This document shows positions 16,348-24,090 of a stretch of 64,000 nt of DNA, piece after piece. The translations under genes and the position numbers were made by a program. The notes beneath the pieces were generated by a model, which was not told where the DNA came from, did not search any database, and worked only from the letters and a program-made list of their open reading frames with translations. The stretch is from Thermoguttaceae bacterium (GTDB lineage: Bacteria; Planctomycetota; Planctomycetia; Pirellulales; Thermoguttaceae). Position 1 is the first letter of the stretch. Every line of letters starts with the position of its first letter. The stretch is from positions 1-64,000 of the forward strand of contig JAFRFG010000014.1 in assembly GCA_017434455.1 (NCBI GenBank). The letters are read 5' to 3'.

Positions 16348-17643
16348 TCAGCCGGCGGCCCGAAATTCCTCGGGGGGCTGCTGACCGGAGTTGTCGGCCG
16401 GGGCGACCGGCTCGGTGCCGTTGACCATTGCCTCGGTGATGACGTACCGCCGCCCGGGGGGAAGATCGGGGAGCTCGTACATCGTGTCGAGGAGGAGCCC
16501 CTCCACAATCGAGCGCAGCCCGCGGGCCCCCGTCTTTCGTTCGATCGACTTGCGGGCCATCGCGGTGAGCGCCCCGCGGGTAAAGACCAGCTCGGCGTTC
16601 TCCATAGCGAAGAGTTTCTGGAACTGCCGCACCAGAGAATTTTTCGTTTTCGACAAGACGTTGACCAGCGCTTTTTCGTCCAGCGGATCGAGCGAGGCGA
16701 TCACCGGGAGGCGGCCGATCAGCTCGGGGATCAGGCCGAACGCCTGAATATCCTCGATCGTCACCTTCTGCAGAAGGGAACCGGGAACGTCCTCCTCGCC
16801 GCGGCGGTACGACTGACCGAAACCGATCGATTTTTTCCCCAGCCGCTGGGCGATCATCTCCTCGATCCCGACGAAGGTTCCGCCGCAGATAAACAGGATA
16901 TTCGTCGTATCGATCTGGATATAGCTCTGCTCGGGGTGCTTGCGTCCCCCCTGCGGCGGGACATTGGCGACCGTCCCCTCGAGCATCTTCAGCAGCGCCT
17001 GCTGCACCCCCTCGCCGGAGACATCGCGGGTGATCGAGACGTTCTGCGACGACTTCGAGATCTTATCGATCTCGTCGATGTAGACGATCCCCTTTTGCGC
17101 CGCCTCGACATCGCCATCGGCCGCCATCAGGAGCTTAAGCAGCAGCGTCTCGACGTCTTCCCCCACGTAACCGGCCTCGGTCAAGGTGGTGGCGTCGCCG
17201 ATAGCGAACGGGACGTCGAGGATCTTCGCCAGCATCTTGGCCAGGAGGGTCTTTCCCGAGCCGGTCGGGCCCAAAAGAAGGACGTTCGATTTGTCGATCG
17301 GCAGATCGTTTTCCCCGGCTTCGGACTGGATCCGTTTGTAATGGTTATAGACCGCCACCGCCAAGACCTTTTTGGCCAAATCTTGGCCGACCACGTAGTG
17401 GTTCAAACGGCTGACGATCTCACGGGGAGACAGGACCGTACGGGAACGCCCCCGCTGGCGGCGGCGCTTTTCGCGCGAGAGGATCGCCTGGCACAAATCC
17501 AGACAGTCGCCGCAGATAAAGACATAGTTCGGCCCCTCCACCAAAGGACCGACTTCGCGGGAACTTCGGTGACAGAAGGAGCAGAAGGCCTTTTTCTTCT
17601 GTTCCTCGTTGGTATTGTCGGTGGTATCGTTGTTTGAGGGCAT
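16348..17643 (-). CDS. clpX: ATP-dependent Clp protease ATP-binding subunit ClpX
   Basis: A 431-residue protein starting at the ATG at 17643; an in-frame ATG at 17706 adds 21 residues but has no ribosome site. The N-terminal zinc-binding domain has CSFC (21-24) and CGDC (44-47). The AAA+ module has Walker A GPTGSGKT (125-132), the GYVG pore loop (158-161), Walker B IVYIDEID, the RKH pore loop in GGRKHPE, and sensor-2 GARGLRS near the C-terminus. ClpX unfolds tagged proteins and feeds them to ClpP in the cytosol. No clpP is adjacent. An extra Arg-rich linker ([11 protein letters not shown]) follows the zinc domain. Confidence 0.95.
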   Translation of the reverse strand: MPSNNDTTDNTNEEQKKKAFCSFCHRSSREVGPLVEGPNYVFICGDCLDLCQAILSREKRRRQRGRSRTVLSPREIVSRLNHYVVGQDLAKKVLAVAVYNHYKRIQSEAGENDLPIDKSNVLLLGPTGSGKTLLAKMLAKILDVPFAIGDATTLTEAGYVGEDVETLLLKLLMAADGDVEAAQKGIVYIDEIDKISKSSQNVSITRDVSGEGVQQALLKMLEGTVANVPPQGGRKHPEQSYIQIDTTNILFICGGTFVGIEEMIAQRLGKKSIGFGQSYRRGEEDVPGSLLQKVTIEDIQAFGLIPELIGRLPVIASLDPLDEKALVNVLSKTKNSLVRQFQKLFAMENAELVFTRGALTAMARKSIERKTGARGLRSIVEGLLLDTMYELPDLPPGRRYVITEAMVNGTEPVAPADNSGQQPPEEFRAAG

Positions 17644-17826
17644 CGCGGGGAAGGATCGGGGGAAACGCGGCTTGTGAAAAAAACCGGCGGGAAACCTACA
17701 GCTCATTTATCATAGGCAACGGCGCGGTTTTTAGGAAGAGCGTTTCGCTCCGGGGAAAAATATTATCCCATGATCGGGGACGGTTAGAGGGGTTAGGAAA
17801 ACAAAGAACGACTTCGGGGAACCGAT

Positions 17827-18207
17827 TCACCGCCGTTCCGAGCGCAAAAGCGCCTCCAGCCGGCTTTCGCGGTCGTCGGCGGGGCGCCGCTGTTTTTTCG
17901 CCTTTTCTTTGGCCTTTTGATATTTCTCCTCCACATAGATCTCGTGAACCATCTGATCGCGGAGATTTTTTCGGATCATTTCGAACTCGTCGAACGTGAT
18001 CAGCCCTTCTCGAAGCATCGCCTCGTACGAGTCGAGCCCCCCGAACGACGTGTCGCCGGGCAGTTCCCCCTTCGCGCCGGCGCGAAGGCGCTTGAGCAAC
18101 AGCGCCCCGAGGATCAAAAAGGCGATGAAAAGCAGAAGCCAGATAATCAGCTCCAAGACCGAATCGGTCACATCGCCGGTCATCCTTACAGCCCATACAA
18201 CCAGCAT
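17827..18207 (-). CDS. Small membrane protein with SHOCT-like C-terminal segment
   Basis: A 126-residue protein behind AGGTGG, starting at the ATG at 18207. One strong membrane helix (~18-40, LIIWLLLFIAFLILGALLL) precedes a Lys/Arg-rich tail. Residues ~57-85 (SYEAMLREGLITFDEFEMIRKNLRDQM) follow the SHOCT pattern, a short helix with L..G.IT.EEF...K..L found at protein termini and thought to mediate oligomerisation. The end is basic and coiled. It lies upstream of clpX on the same strand (gap about 180 bp). Function unknown. Confidence 0.6.
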   Translation of the reverse strand: MLVVWAVRMTGDVTDSVLELIIWLLLFIAFLILGALLLKRLRAGAKGELPGDTSFGGLDSYEAMLREGLITFDEFEMIRKNLRDQMVHEIYVEEKYQKAKEKAKKQRRPADDRESRLEALLRSERR

Positions 18208-18368
18208 AGTCCACCTATGTTTTGTTTTTTACGCCTTAGACATATTCCGATATTTCGGCAAGACAGTCACCTTCGCGCGCGCCGCCGGCCGATGAAGCGC
18301 TGTGGCGCGGTGCGCTTTCTTCGGGAAACAACAGCGCCTTCGCCCTAAAGAAATGGAAGTCTGTTTTT

Positions 18369-18390
18369 TTACTCTCCCGCGGGAGGGTAA
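18369..18390. promoter_or_regulatory. 22-bp near-perfect palindrome upstream of a secreted protein gene
   Basis: TTACTCTCCCGCGGGAGGGTAA has a single mismatched pair and lies 24 bp before the ATG at 18415, immediately after a T-run. It could be an operator or a 5' leader hairpin. It is also just within reach of the divergent SHOCT-like gene. Confidence 0.35.
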
Positions 18391-18414
18391 AGCGCGGCAT
18401 AGGAGAGTCGCCAG

Positions 18415-20235
18415 ATGAATATCCACATTCTCACTACCCGCCTGCGGCTGGCAGCGACCGCCCTCACCTCGGTGGCCGCTTTCTTATTGGCTTTTCCTTT
18501 GGTCACAGCCGCTCGTGCCCAAGACCCCTCCCTGGATAGTAATATAGCCGATAGTTCAGCCCTGTCCAATCAATCGGCCGCGCAGGGGGTTCCCGAGCTC
18601 GGCGGAACGGGCCAAACCGCGCCGCCGGCCACCCCTCAGGCGCCGCCCCCGCCGGCCCCCTCGACCGACGGCGACGGTTCGGTGATTCAGGGGCTCACCC
18701 TCCTGACCAACGACCCGAACGTCCACAACCTGGAGGGGGAGGTGGTCCAAGGGGGAAGCGATCCGAACGGCTCGGTCCCTCCGGGGGCGATTGTCCAGCA
18801 AAACGGCGCCCCGATCGACGAATCGCAGGTCAGCGGCGAGATTCTCTTCCCCGGCAAGATCAAAGAGCTGAAGCTCGGCGCCTCGTCGGTCGGCACCTTA
18901 TCGCTGACTTTGCGCTGGTTCCGCGCCAACGAAATCGGGCTGACGTCCGAAAGTGACGGCAAGATCAAGATCGAGCGCGCCGACTCCCCCGAGGGGCCCT
19001 GGCAGCTCGTCGCCCCCGACGCGACGGGGATCCCGAGCACGCAGAGCGGCTACTGGTTCGCCGTGTCGCGCGACCGCGAGACGCGGCCTTTCTATATCCG
19101 CGTGGTGATGGTCGACTCGTACGGGAAAGAGTGGATCGATATGATCCCCAACCCGGTGAATCTCGCCAATACCGGACAGAGCGCCGCCGGCGGCACGGGG
19201 CAGTCGGGGACGATCGGCGGGCAGCAGAAAGATTTCTCGCAGGCCTCTTTCGAAAAGGAGATGCCTTCGTACCAGTCCCAGCTGAACAAGTCGGGGAACT
19301 CCGGCGTTCAGACCTGGAAGAACAACCCCCTCGACGAATCGGAGACCCGCGAACTGACGGCGGCCCTGGATCGGGGCGGTTCCTCGCCGTCGCAGAACCC
19401 TCCCCTCCCCGAGCCGAAGCCGACCAATACCCGTAAGCGGGTTCACCGCAGTCCGCCGACCGATATCAGCCAAATGACGCTCAATCCCCTGCTGACCCGC
19501 GGGCTGAATATCTTTGGCGACGACGGCTCCGAGCGGGTTGACGACGCCGGGGGCAATCCCCCGCCCTACGGGGGTGCTCCCCCGATGAACCGGCCGGCCG
19601 CCCGCTCCGAGCCGCCGAAGCGTTCGATCTTTATGTCCCCCAAGGAATACGAGGCCGAACTGGCCGCCTACGAGGCGGAGCAAAACGGCGGTTACAACCA
19701 GGGCTACGGCAACCAGGGTTACGGCAATCAGGGCTACGGCGGCCAGGGGTACGGCGCTCAGGGCCAGAACAGCGGCGTCCTCGGCTGGAACGACCCGGGG
19801 GCGATGGGGATGAATCAGTACCAGCAGCCGTCGGTCGTCTATGAGGACGCCAACGGGAACGTCATCGATAATCCCTACACCAGCGGCCAGATCGTCAACG
19901 GCCGGTTCGTCAGCGGGCCGATGGCCGGCGCCCAGGTGGTCGGCGGCTCGTACCCGGGCGACGGCGGCATGGTGGTCGGCGGGGGAACCGGCGATATGAA
20001 CGGTCAGTTCCTCACCCTCCCCGGCGAGATCAGCGGCGGCTTTGAGCAGGTCGGTTTCGACCCGAACGTCAATCAGGGGACGATCTTAGGCGACGCGGCC
20101 GGCGCGTTCACCACTCCCGGCAGCGCCAACGGCCCCTACACGCCGATGGAAAGCACCCTGGGGACCTCGGCGAACCTTCCCGGCCCGACGCAGCAGCCGG
20201 TCACCACGATGCCCCCCAGGCCGACGACGCGCTAA
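18415..20235 (+). CDS. Secreted low-complexity protein with a Fn3-like segment and NQGYG repeats
   Basis: A 606-residue protein behind AGGAGAG. A signal peptide ends near ARAQD. A Pro/Ala/Gln-rich stretch is followed by a beta-rich segment at ~140-245 (LSLTLRWFRANEIG, IKIERADSPEGPW, FYIRVVMVDSYGKEW), which reads like a fibronectin-III-type fold. After an Asn/Ser/Pro-rich region come NQGYG repeats (~420-445) and Gly-rich sequence to the end. No catalytic motif is present. The composition suggests a secreted adhesive or matrix protein. It is convergent with the TPR gene. Confidence 0.6.
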   Translation: MNIHILTTRLRLAATALTSVAAFLLAFPLVTAARAQDPSLDSNIADSSALSNQSAAQGVPELGGTGQTAPPATPQAPPPPAPSTDGDGSVIQGLTLLTNDPNVHNLEGEVVQGGSDPNGSVPPGAIVQQNGAPIDESQVSGEILFPGKIKELKLGASSVGTLSLTLRWFRANEIGLTSESDGKIKIERADSPEGPWQLVAPDATGIPSTQSGYWFAVSRDRETRPFYIRVVMVDSYGKEWIDMIPNPVNLANTGQSAAGGTGQSGTIGGQQKDFSQASFEKEMPSYQSQLNKSGNSGVQTWKNNPLDESETRELTAALDRGGSSPSQNPPLPEPKPTNTRKRVHRSPPTDISQMTLNPLLTRGLNIFGDDGSERVDDAGGNPPPYGGAPPMNRPAARSEPPKRSIFMSPKEYEAELAAYEAEQNGGYNQGYGNQGYGNQGYGGQGYGAQGQNSGVLGWNDPGAMGMNQYQQPSVVYEDANGNVIDNPYTSGQIVNGRFVSGPMAGAQVVGGSYPGDGGMVVGGGTGDMNGQFLTLPGEISGGFEQVGFDPNVNQGTILGDAAGAFTTPGSANGPYTPMESTLGTSANLPGPTQQPVTTMPPRPTTR

Positions 20236-20261
20236 AGCCCAATACAGCCGCAGCAAGAAAC

Positions 20262-20291
20262 AAAAAAGGCCGCTTACCGCGGCCTTTTTTC
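20262..20291. terminator. Bidirectional intrinsic terminator
   Basis: AAGGCCGC and GCGGCCTT pair around a short loop, flanked by A- and T-runs. It lies between the convergent secreted-protein and TPR genes. Confidence 0.8.
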
Positions 20292-20311
20292 ATTACACCC
20301 TCTAAGGGGTT

Positions 20312-22813
20312 TTACTTGGGCAGCGCCGCCAGGCGGTCGCGGGCGGTGCGCTCCAGCGCCGAGTCGGGGTAACTCGGCTTCGTCACGACGGTATTAAACG
20401 CCACGCGCGCCTTGGCGTAGTCTTTGTTCCGCATCGCGATCTCCCCTTTGAGGAGCAGCAGCCGATCGACGATCGCCTGATCGGGGTCCTGCGCCAGGGC
20501 GTCGTTGACGATTCGCTCGGCGGCGACATAATCCCCGTTCTGGTACTTGATCGCCGCGGCGGCCCAGGCGGCGTGTCCCCAATAGTCACTGCCGTAATAC
20601 TCACGGTAGATCTTCTGGAAATGCTTTTCGGCCCCCCGAACGTCGTGCTGTTCCCACTCGTTCCACGCCAGCCCGTAGTAGGCGTTGACGGTGAACCGGC
20701 CATCGTTCGGGATGTTGACCGACTTTTCGTAGTAGTCGATCGCCGCCTTCGAGCGGCCCTTTTGATCGGCCCAATAGCCGAGGCAGTAGTTCGCGTAGGC
20801 CGCCTCGGGGGAATTGGGGGCCAGCTTGGTGATAGTCGACCACATCGTCAGCGCGTCGTCCGACTGACCGAGGTTCAAGAGAACCTTTGAGCGGAGATAC
20901 GCCGCCGAAGCCGCGACCGACGGGGCGTCCTGCCAGATGGTGTCGGAAGTCGTCAGGAGCTTGAGGAGGACCTCGTTGGCCTGATCGTACTTCTCGAAGT
21001 CGACAAAGTCCTGCGCGCTGCGGTAAAGCGCGTTGGCCTGATCGAGCGTCATCGTCGGGGTATTGGGATTGCCCCCCGTGTTCGGGCCGTTGGGGCCATT
21101 GTAAGGCCCGCCGTTCGGCCCGTAGCCGCCCTGCGCGATATTGGCCGGGCCAGCGTTGTTCGGGCCGGCGTTGTTCGGGCCGTAGCCGTTTGATCCGCCG
21201 CCGTTGGGAGCGAAATTGTTCGGTCCGCCGTTCGGCCCGGAGGGGCCAAAGATGTTTTGCCCGTTTTGAGCCAGCTGGTTCGTTCCCCCCTGGTTGCTGG
21301 GAATCAGCTGCCCGGTGCCGTTGGGGCTGAAGTTCGTGTTCTGGCCGCCGTTGAGCCCAATGCCGGAGGCGTTGTTCCCCGGACCGTTGTTCACCACCAG
21401 CGAACCGGCGCCCTGCGCCCCGTTGGCGCCGATCGGCTGCCGGAAGGCGTTCTGCCGCTCGCGGTCGATCCGGGTGACGATAGTCATCAGATAGGGATCG
21501 TGCTCGGTGTCGGCGTACTTATACATGGCGTTGAAGACCGCCTGCTGATTGGTGTTGTCGCTGTCGTAGTGATTGACGGCGTAGCGGCTGACCAAACTGA
21601 GCACCAGGGTTCCGCACGCCTCCATAAAGTCGCGGGGGGTGAGCTTTTTCTGGGTCGGCGAGGTGGTCTTAAAATAGTTCAGCTGCACCGCCCCCTGATG
21701 GTTGGGGTCGGGGGCGATATTCAGGAACGAAAGAAGGTTGATCGCGTCGTCCCACTTCCCCTGGGCCAGGAGGATCGACGCCTGATAGTAGTTGATGATA
21801 TCGGACCCGTACATGCTGAAGTCGAGCCGCCGAACCTGCTCCAAAAGCGCCTGGGCATCGGCGGTGCGTCCCATCTTCGTAAGGATCTGAATCTTCAAAA
21901 ACGCCGTTTCGGTCGAGATCGGCCCCCTGGCCTGGATGGCGTCGATCGCGGCGAGGGCCTGATCGTAGGATCCCATCTGCATATAGCAGTAGGCAAGATA
22001 CTGGTTCGCCTCGATGATCGAATCGTTATCGGTAAGATCGCCGCGCAGGTACGAGTTGAGCATCTGGACGGCGTCGTTGTACTTCTCTTGAAGGATCAGC
22101 AGCCCGGCGCGCATCAGGGCCGCCTTTTGGCGGAACTGATAGGTCGGGTTCAGCGCCAGGCGCTGAAGCTCGGTATCGGCCTGGGAGTACTGGCCGCTCT
22201 TTCCCAGTGCGACGGCCTTCTCGAACTGGCACTGCGGGATCAGCGACCCGTTCGGGAATTTATCGATGCACTGACTGAACGCGTCGAGCGCCTGGGTGTA
22301 CTTCCCGAGGTTCGAGTAGGTCACCCCGAGGTAGTAGAGGGCGTACTGGAGGTCGTCGGCGTTCGGGAACTCGCGGACGTACTTTTCCAGCGCCGGGAGC
22401 GCCTGATCGTAGAGCATCAAGCTAAAGAGCGAATAGGCGTACTGCAGCGACGCCTCGCGGTAGAACTCGGCCTTCGGCCCCTGGTCGATCACGTACTGAA
22501 GGTGAGAGCGGCCGGTCGCGCCGTCCTCGGCGTTCGTGAAGTTGCCGCGCGCCAGGTACGAGTGCCCCAAATACAGCTCGGCGGCCGAGCGGTAGCGCGA
22601 CTTTGGGTAACGCTGAATGAAGTTCTCCAGCGCGGAGATCGCCTGATCCCACTTTTGGCTCTGGTGGTATCCCGCGGCGGTGTTGTACGCTTCCTGCTCG
22701 GTCTGGGCCGAGACAAGCGACGGGCAGGCGAGAAGAGCCAAAAACAAGAGCGCAAGGCGACAGATCGCGGGATTTTTGCCGATCCCGTTGCTTCCTGCTA
22801 GATTGTTACGCAT
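20312..22813 (-). CDS. Exported TPR-repeat protein with Asn/Gly-rich linker
   Basis: A 833-residue protein. The ATG at 22813 is preferred over 22831 because GGAAAGAG is well placed for it. A signal peptide ends near LVSAQ. TPR and Tol-associated-type repeats fill residues ~30-350 (for example AISALENFIQRYPKSRYRSAAELYLGHSYLARG). A Gly/Asn/Pro-rich linker follows at ~470-590, and more TPRs run to the C-terminus (AAIDYYEKSVNIPNDGRFTVNAYYGLAW). The pattern of short helices with RYP..R..AE resembles YbgF/BamD-like outer-membrane assembly scaffolds. The likely place is the periplasm. No partner can be named. Confidence 0.65.
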   Translation of the reverse strand: MRNNLAGSNGIGKNPAICRLALLFLALLACPSLVSAQTEQEAYNTAAGYHQSQKWDQAISALENFIQRYPKSRYRSAAELYLGHSYLARGNFTNAEDGATGRSHLQYVIDQGPKAEFYREASLQYAYSLFSLMLYDQALPALEKYVREFPNADDLQYALYYLGVTYSNLGKYTQALDAFSQCIDKFPNGSLIPQCQFEKAVALGKSGQYSQADTELQRLALNPTYQFRQKAALMRAGLLILQEKYNDAVQMLNSYLRGDLTDNDSIIEANQYLAYCYMQMGSYDQALAAIDAIQARGPISTETAFLKIQILTKMGRTADAQALLEQVRRLDFSMYGSDIINYYQASILLAQGKWDDAINLLSFLNIAPDPNHQGAVQLNYFKTTSPTQKKLTPRDFMEACGTLVLSLVSRYAVNHYDSDNTNQQAVFNAMYKYADTEHDPYLMTIVTRIDRERQNAFRQPIGANGAQGAGSLVVNNGPGNNASGIGLNGGQNTNFSPNGTGQLIPSNQGGTNQLAQNGQNIFGPSGPNGGPNNFAPNGGGSNGYGPNNAGPNNAGPANIAQGGYGPNGGPYNGPNGPNTGGNPNTPTMTLDQANALYRSAQDFVDFEKYDQANEVLLKLLTTSDTIWQDAPSVAASAAYLRSKVLLNLGQSDDALTMWSTITKLAPNSPEAAYANYCLGYWADQKGRSKAAIDYYEKSVNIPNDGRFTVNAYYGLAWNEWEQHDVRGAEKHFQKIYREYYGSDYWGHAAWAAAAIKYQNGDYVAAERIVNDALAQDPDQAIVDRLLLLKGEIAMRNKDYAKARVAFNTVVTKPSYPDSALERTARDRLAALPK

Positions 22814-22831
22814 CGCCTCTACTCTTTCCAT

Positions 22832-23058
22832 TCGCTGGGGGTATGGCCGCCCCCGTAAGATGATTACACGCCGGAAAAACAGCGCGGGCCACCACGCGGC
22901 GGGCTTTACCTAAACCACGTTGGCCAAGCCAAGTTTTTGCGGCGGGGCAAGTTTTGCTAAATAACGCACCCGTTCTTATTTTGCCGATTTTTACTGTCGT
23001 GTCAATTATAAAAGCCGATTCCGCCCGAAAAAATTGACAAACTCCTCCCCCGGACAAG
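22832..23058. other. Intergenic region upstream of the TPR gene
   Basis: No gene is seen. On the minus strand a TATAAT (23010 to 23005) adjoins TTGACA (23005 to 23000). Either may belong to a promoter for the TPR gene, but no full -35/-10 pair with good spacing was found. Confidence 0.3.
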
Positions 23059-23105
23059 AAAAAAACCCCCGCGCCGTCGATCGACCCGATCGAAAGCGCG
23101 GGAGC
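23059..23105 (-). terminator. Intrinsic terminator of the lipoprotein gene
   Basis: Read on the minus strand, CTCCCGCGC pairs with GCGCGGGGG across a loop that itself contains GATCG repeats. A run of seven T follows. Confidence 0.75.
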
Positions 23106-23177
23106 TTATACGCTCGAAAAAGGAAACGATGGGAGCGGTTAGTGTACCGACTGGGTGCTTTGGCGCGCGGGCGTTTA

Positions 23178-23750
23178 CTACTGCTGCGCTTCGGCCAGAT
23201 CGAACCGATGCTGCTCGCCGACGGCGTGGAGATGGTCCTTATCGATGTAGATCACCTCGCAGGCATCGTTCTTCTTCTGGGTGTAGGGGATCGGCCAGCC
23301 GACCCGAATCACCTGTTGATAGTAGACCGTACACTTATAGTGAACGTGGTGAACCTGGACAGGACCGGTGAGGGGGAAGAAACGCGGAGGATCGACGTAG
23401 TCGGCGATCAGCTCCTTGACGATCTTGACGTCGTTGCGATAGCGGGTTTCGAGGAACGGAACGCCGCCTTTGTTCGGATGGGCCTTCTCGAGCAGACGAA
23501 CCACCTCATCGTCCGAGGGTTCGTCGAGCCCGGCGGGGACCGCCTCGGAGATAGGCGGAAGGATCGGAACCTGGTTATAGCGGTTCTTCTCGTACGCCAT
23601 ATCCTCGTACGCGCCCTGGAAGTACGGGCTGACCGGAACGGGAATGCTAAAGATCCCAAGTCCCGGACCGGGAACACCGATGCACCCGGTGACGAAAAGG
23701 CCTGCGGTTAAAAGTACGCATCCTGCCAGCTTGAGCTTAAGTTTTCTCAT
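23178..23750 (-). CDS. Lipoprotein of unknown function
   Basis: A 190-residue protein behind AAGGA. The N-terminus is a lipoprotein signal with lipobox VTGC (Cys23), so the mature protein is membrane-anchored. Residues ~125-165 (PLTGPVQVHHVHYKCTVYYQ, VIRVGWPIPYT) form a distinctive segment that I associate with planctomycete lipoproteins, from memory only. Preceding sequence is Pro-rich. No catalytic motif is visible. It ends at a good terminator and stands alone. Confidence 0.6.
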   Translation of the reverse strand: MRKLKLKLAGCVLLTAGLFVTGCIGVPGPGLGIFSIPVPVSPYFQGAYEDMAYEKNRYNQVPILPPISEAVPAGLDEPSDDEVVRLLEKAHPNKGGVPFLETRYRNDVKIVKELIADYVDPPRFFPLTGPVQVHHVHYKCTVYYQQVIRVGWPIPYTQKKNDACEVIYIDKDHLHAVGEQHRFDLAEAQQ

Positions 23751-24090
23751 TTTAACGTCCTTGTCACGTCGTTTCCTTAGCCGTGTGAGGAGGTGATACT
23801 CTCACTCCCCACACCTTTTTCGGCTATTTACCCCGGGCGTGTCGAACCAAAATGGAAAAAATTGAGGGAAAACTCCCGATTTTCGGAAAAATACCACCCC
23901 TCCGGGGATGAATCTCGCGCCGGAGGGAGGGGAAAGTGTTTCCCTTGCTTTTTTTCTCACCCGAGAATAAAATCGCCTTTGATTTATCGGCAAGCCGGTC
24001 TTAACAGCTTGAGTTTTCGCTTCGAGAACCTAAGACAAACAGCTATCGGCCGCCGGACCCAACCGTTCCTTTCAGCCCCAGGATGGCGAT
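23751..24090. other. Divergent intergenic region between lipoprotein and M16 peptidase genes
   Basis: 340 bp without a gene. An 8-bp perfect inverted repeat (CCCTCCGG at 23898-23905, CCGGAGGG at 23920-23927) lies in the middle. No convincing promoter pair was identified. Confidence 0.4.
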
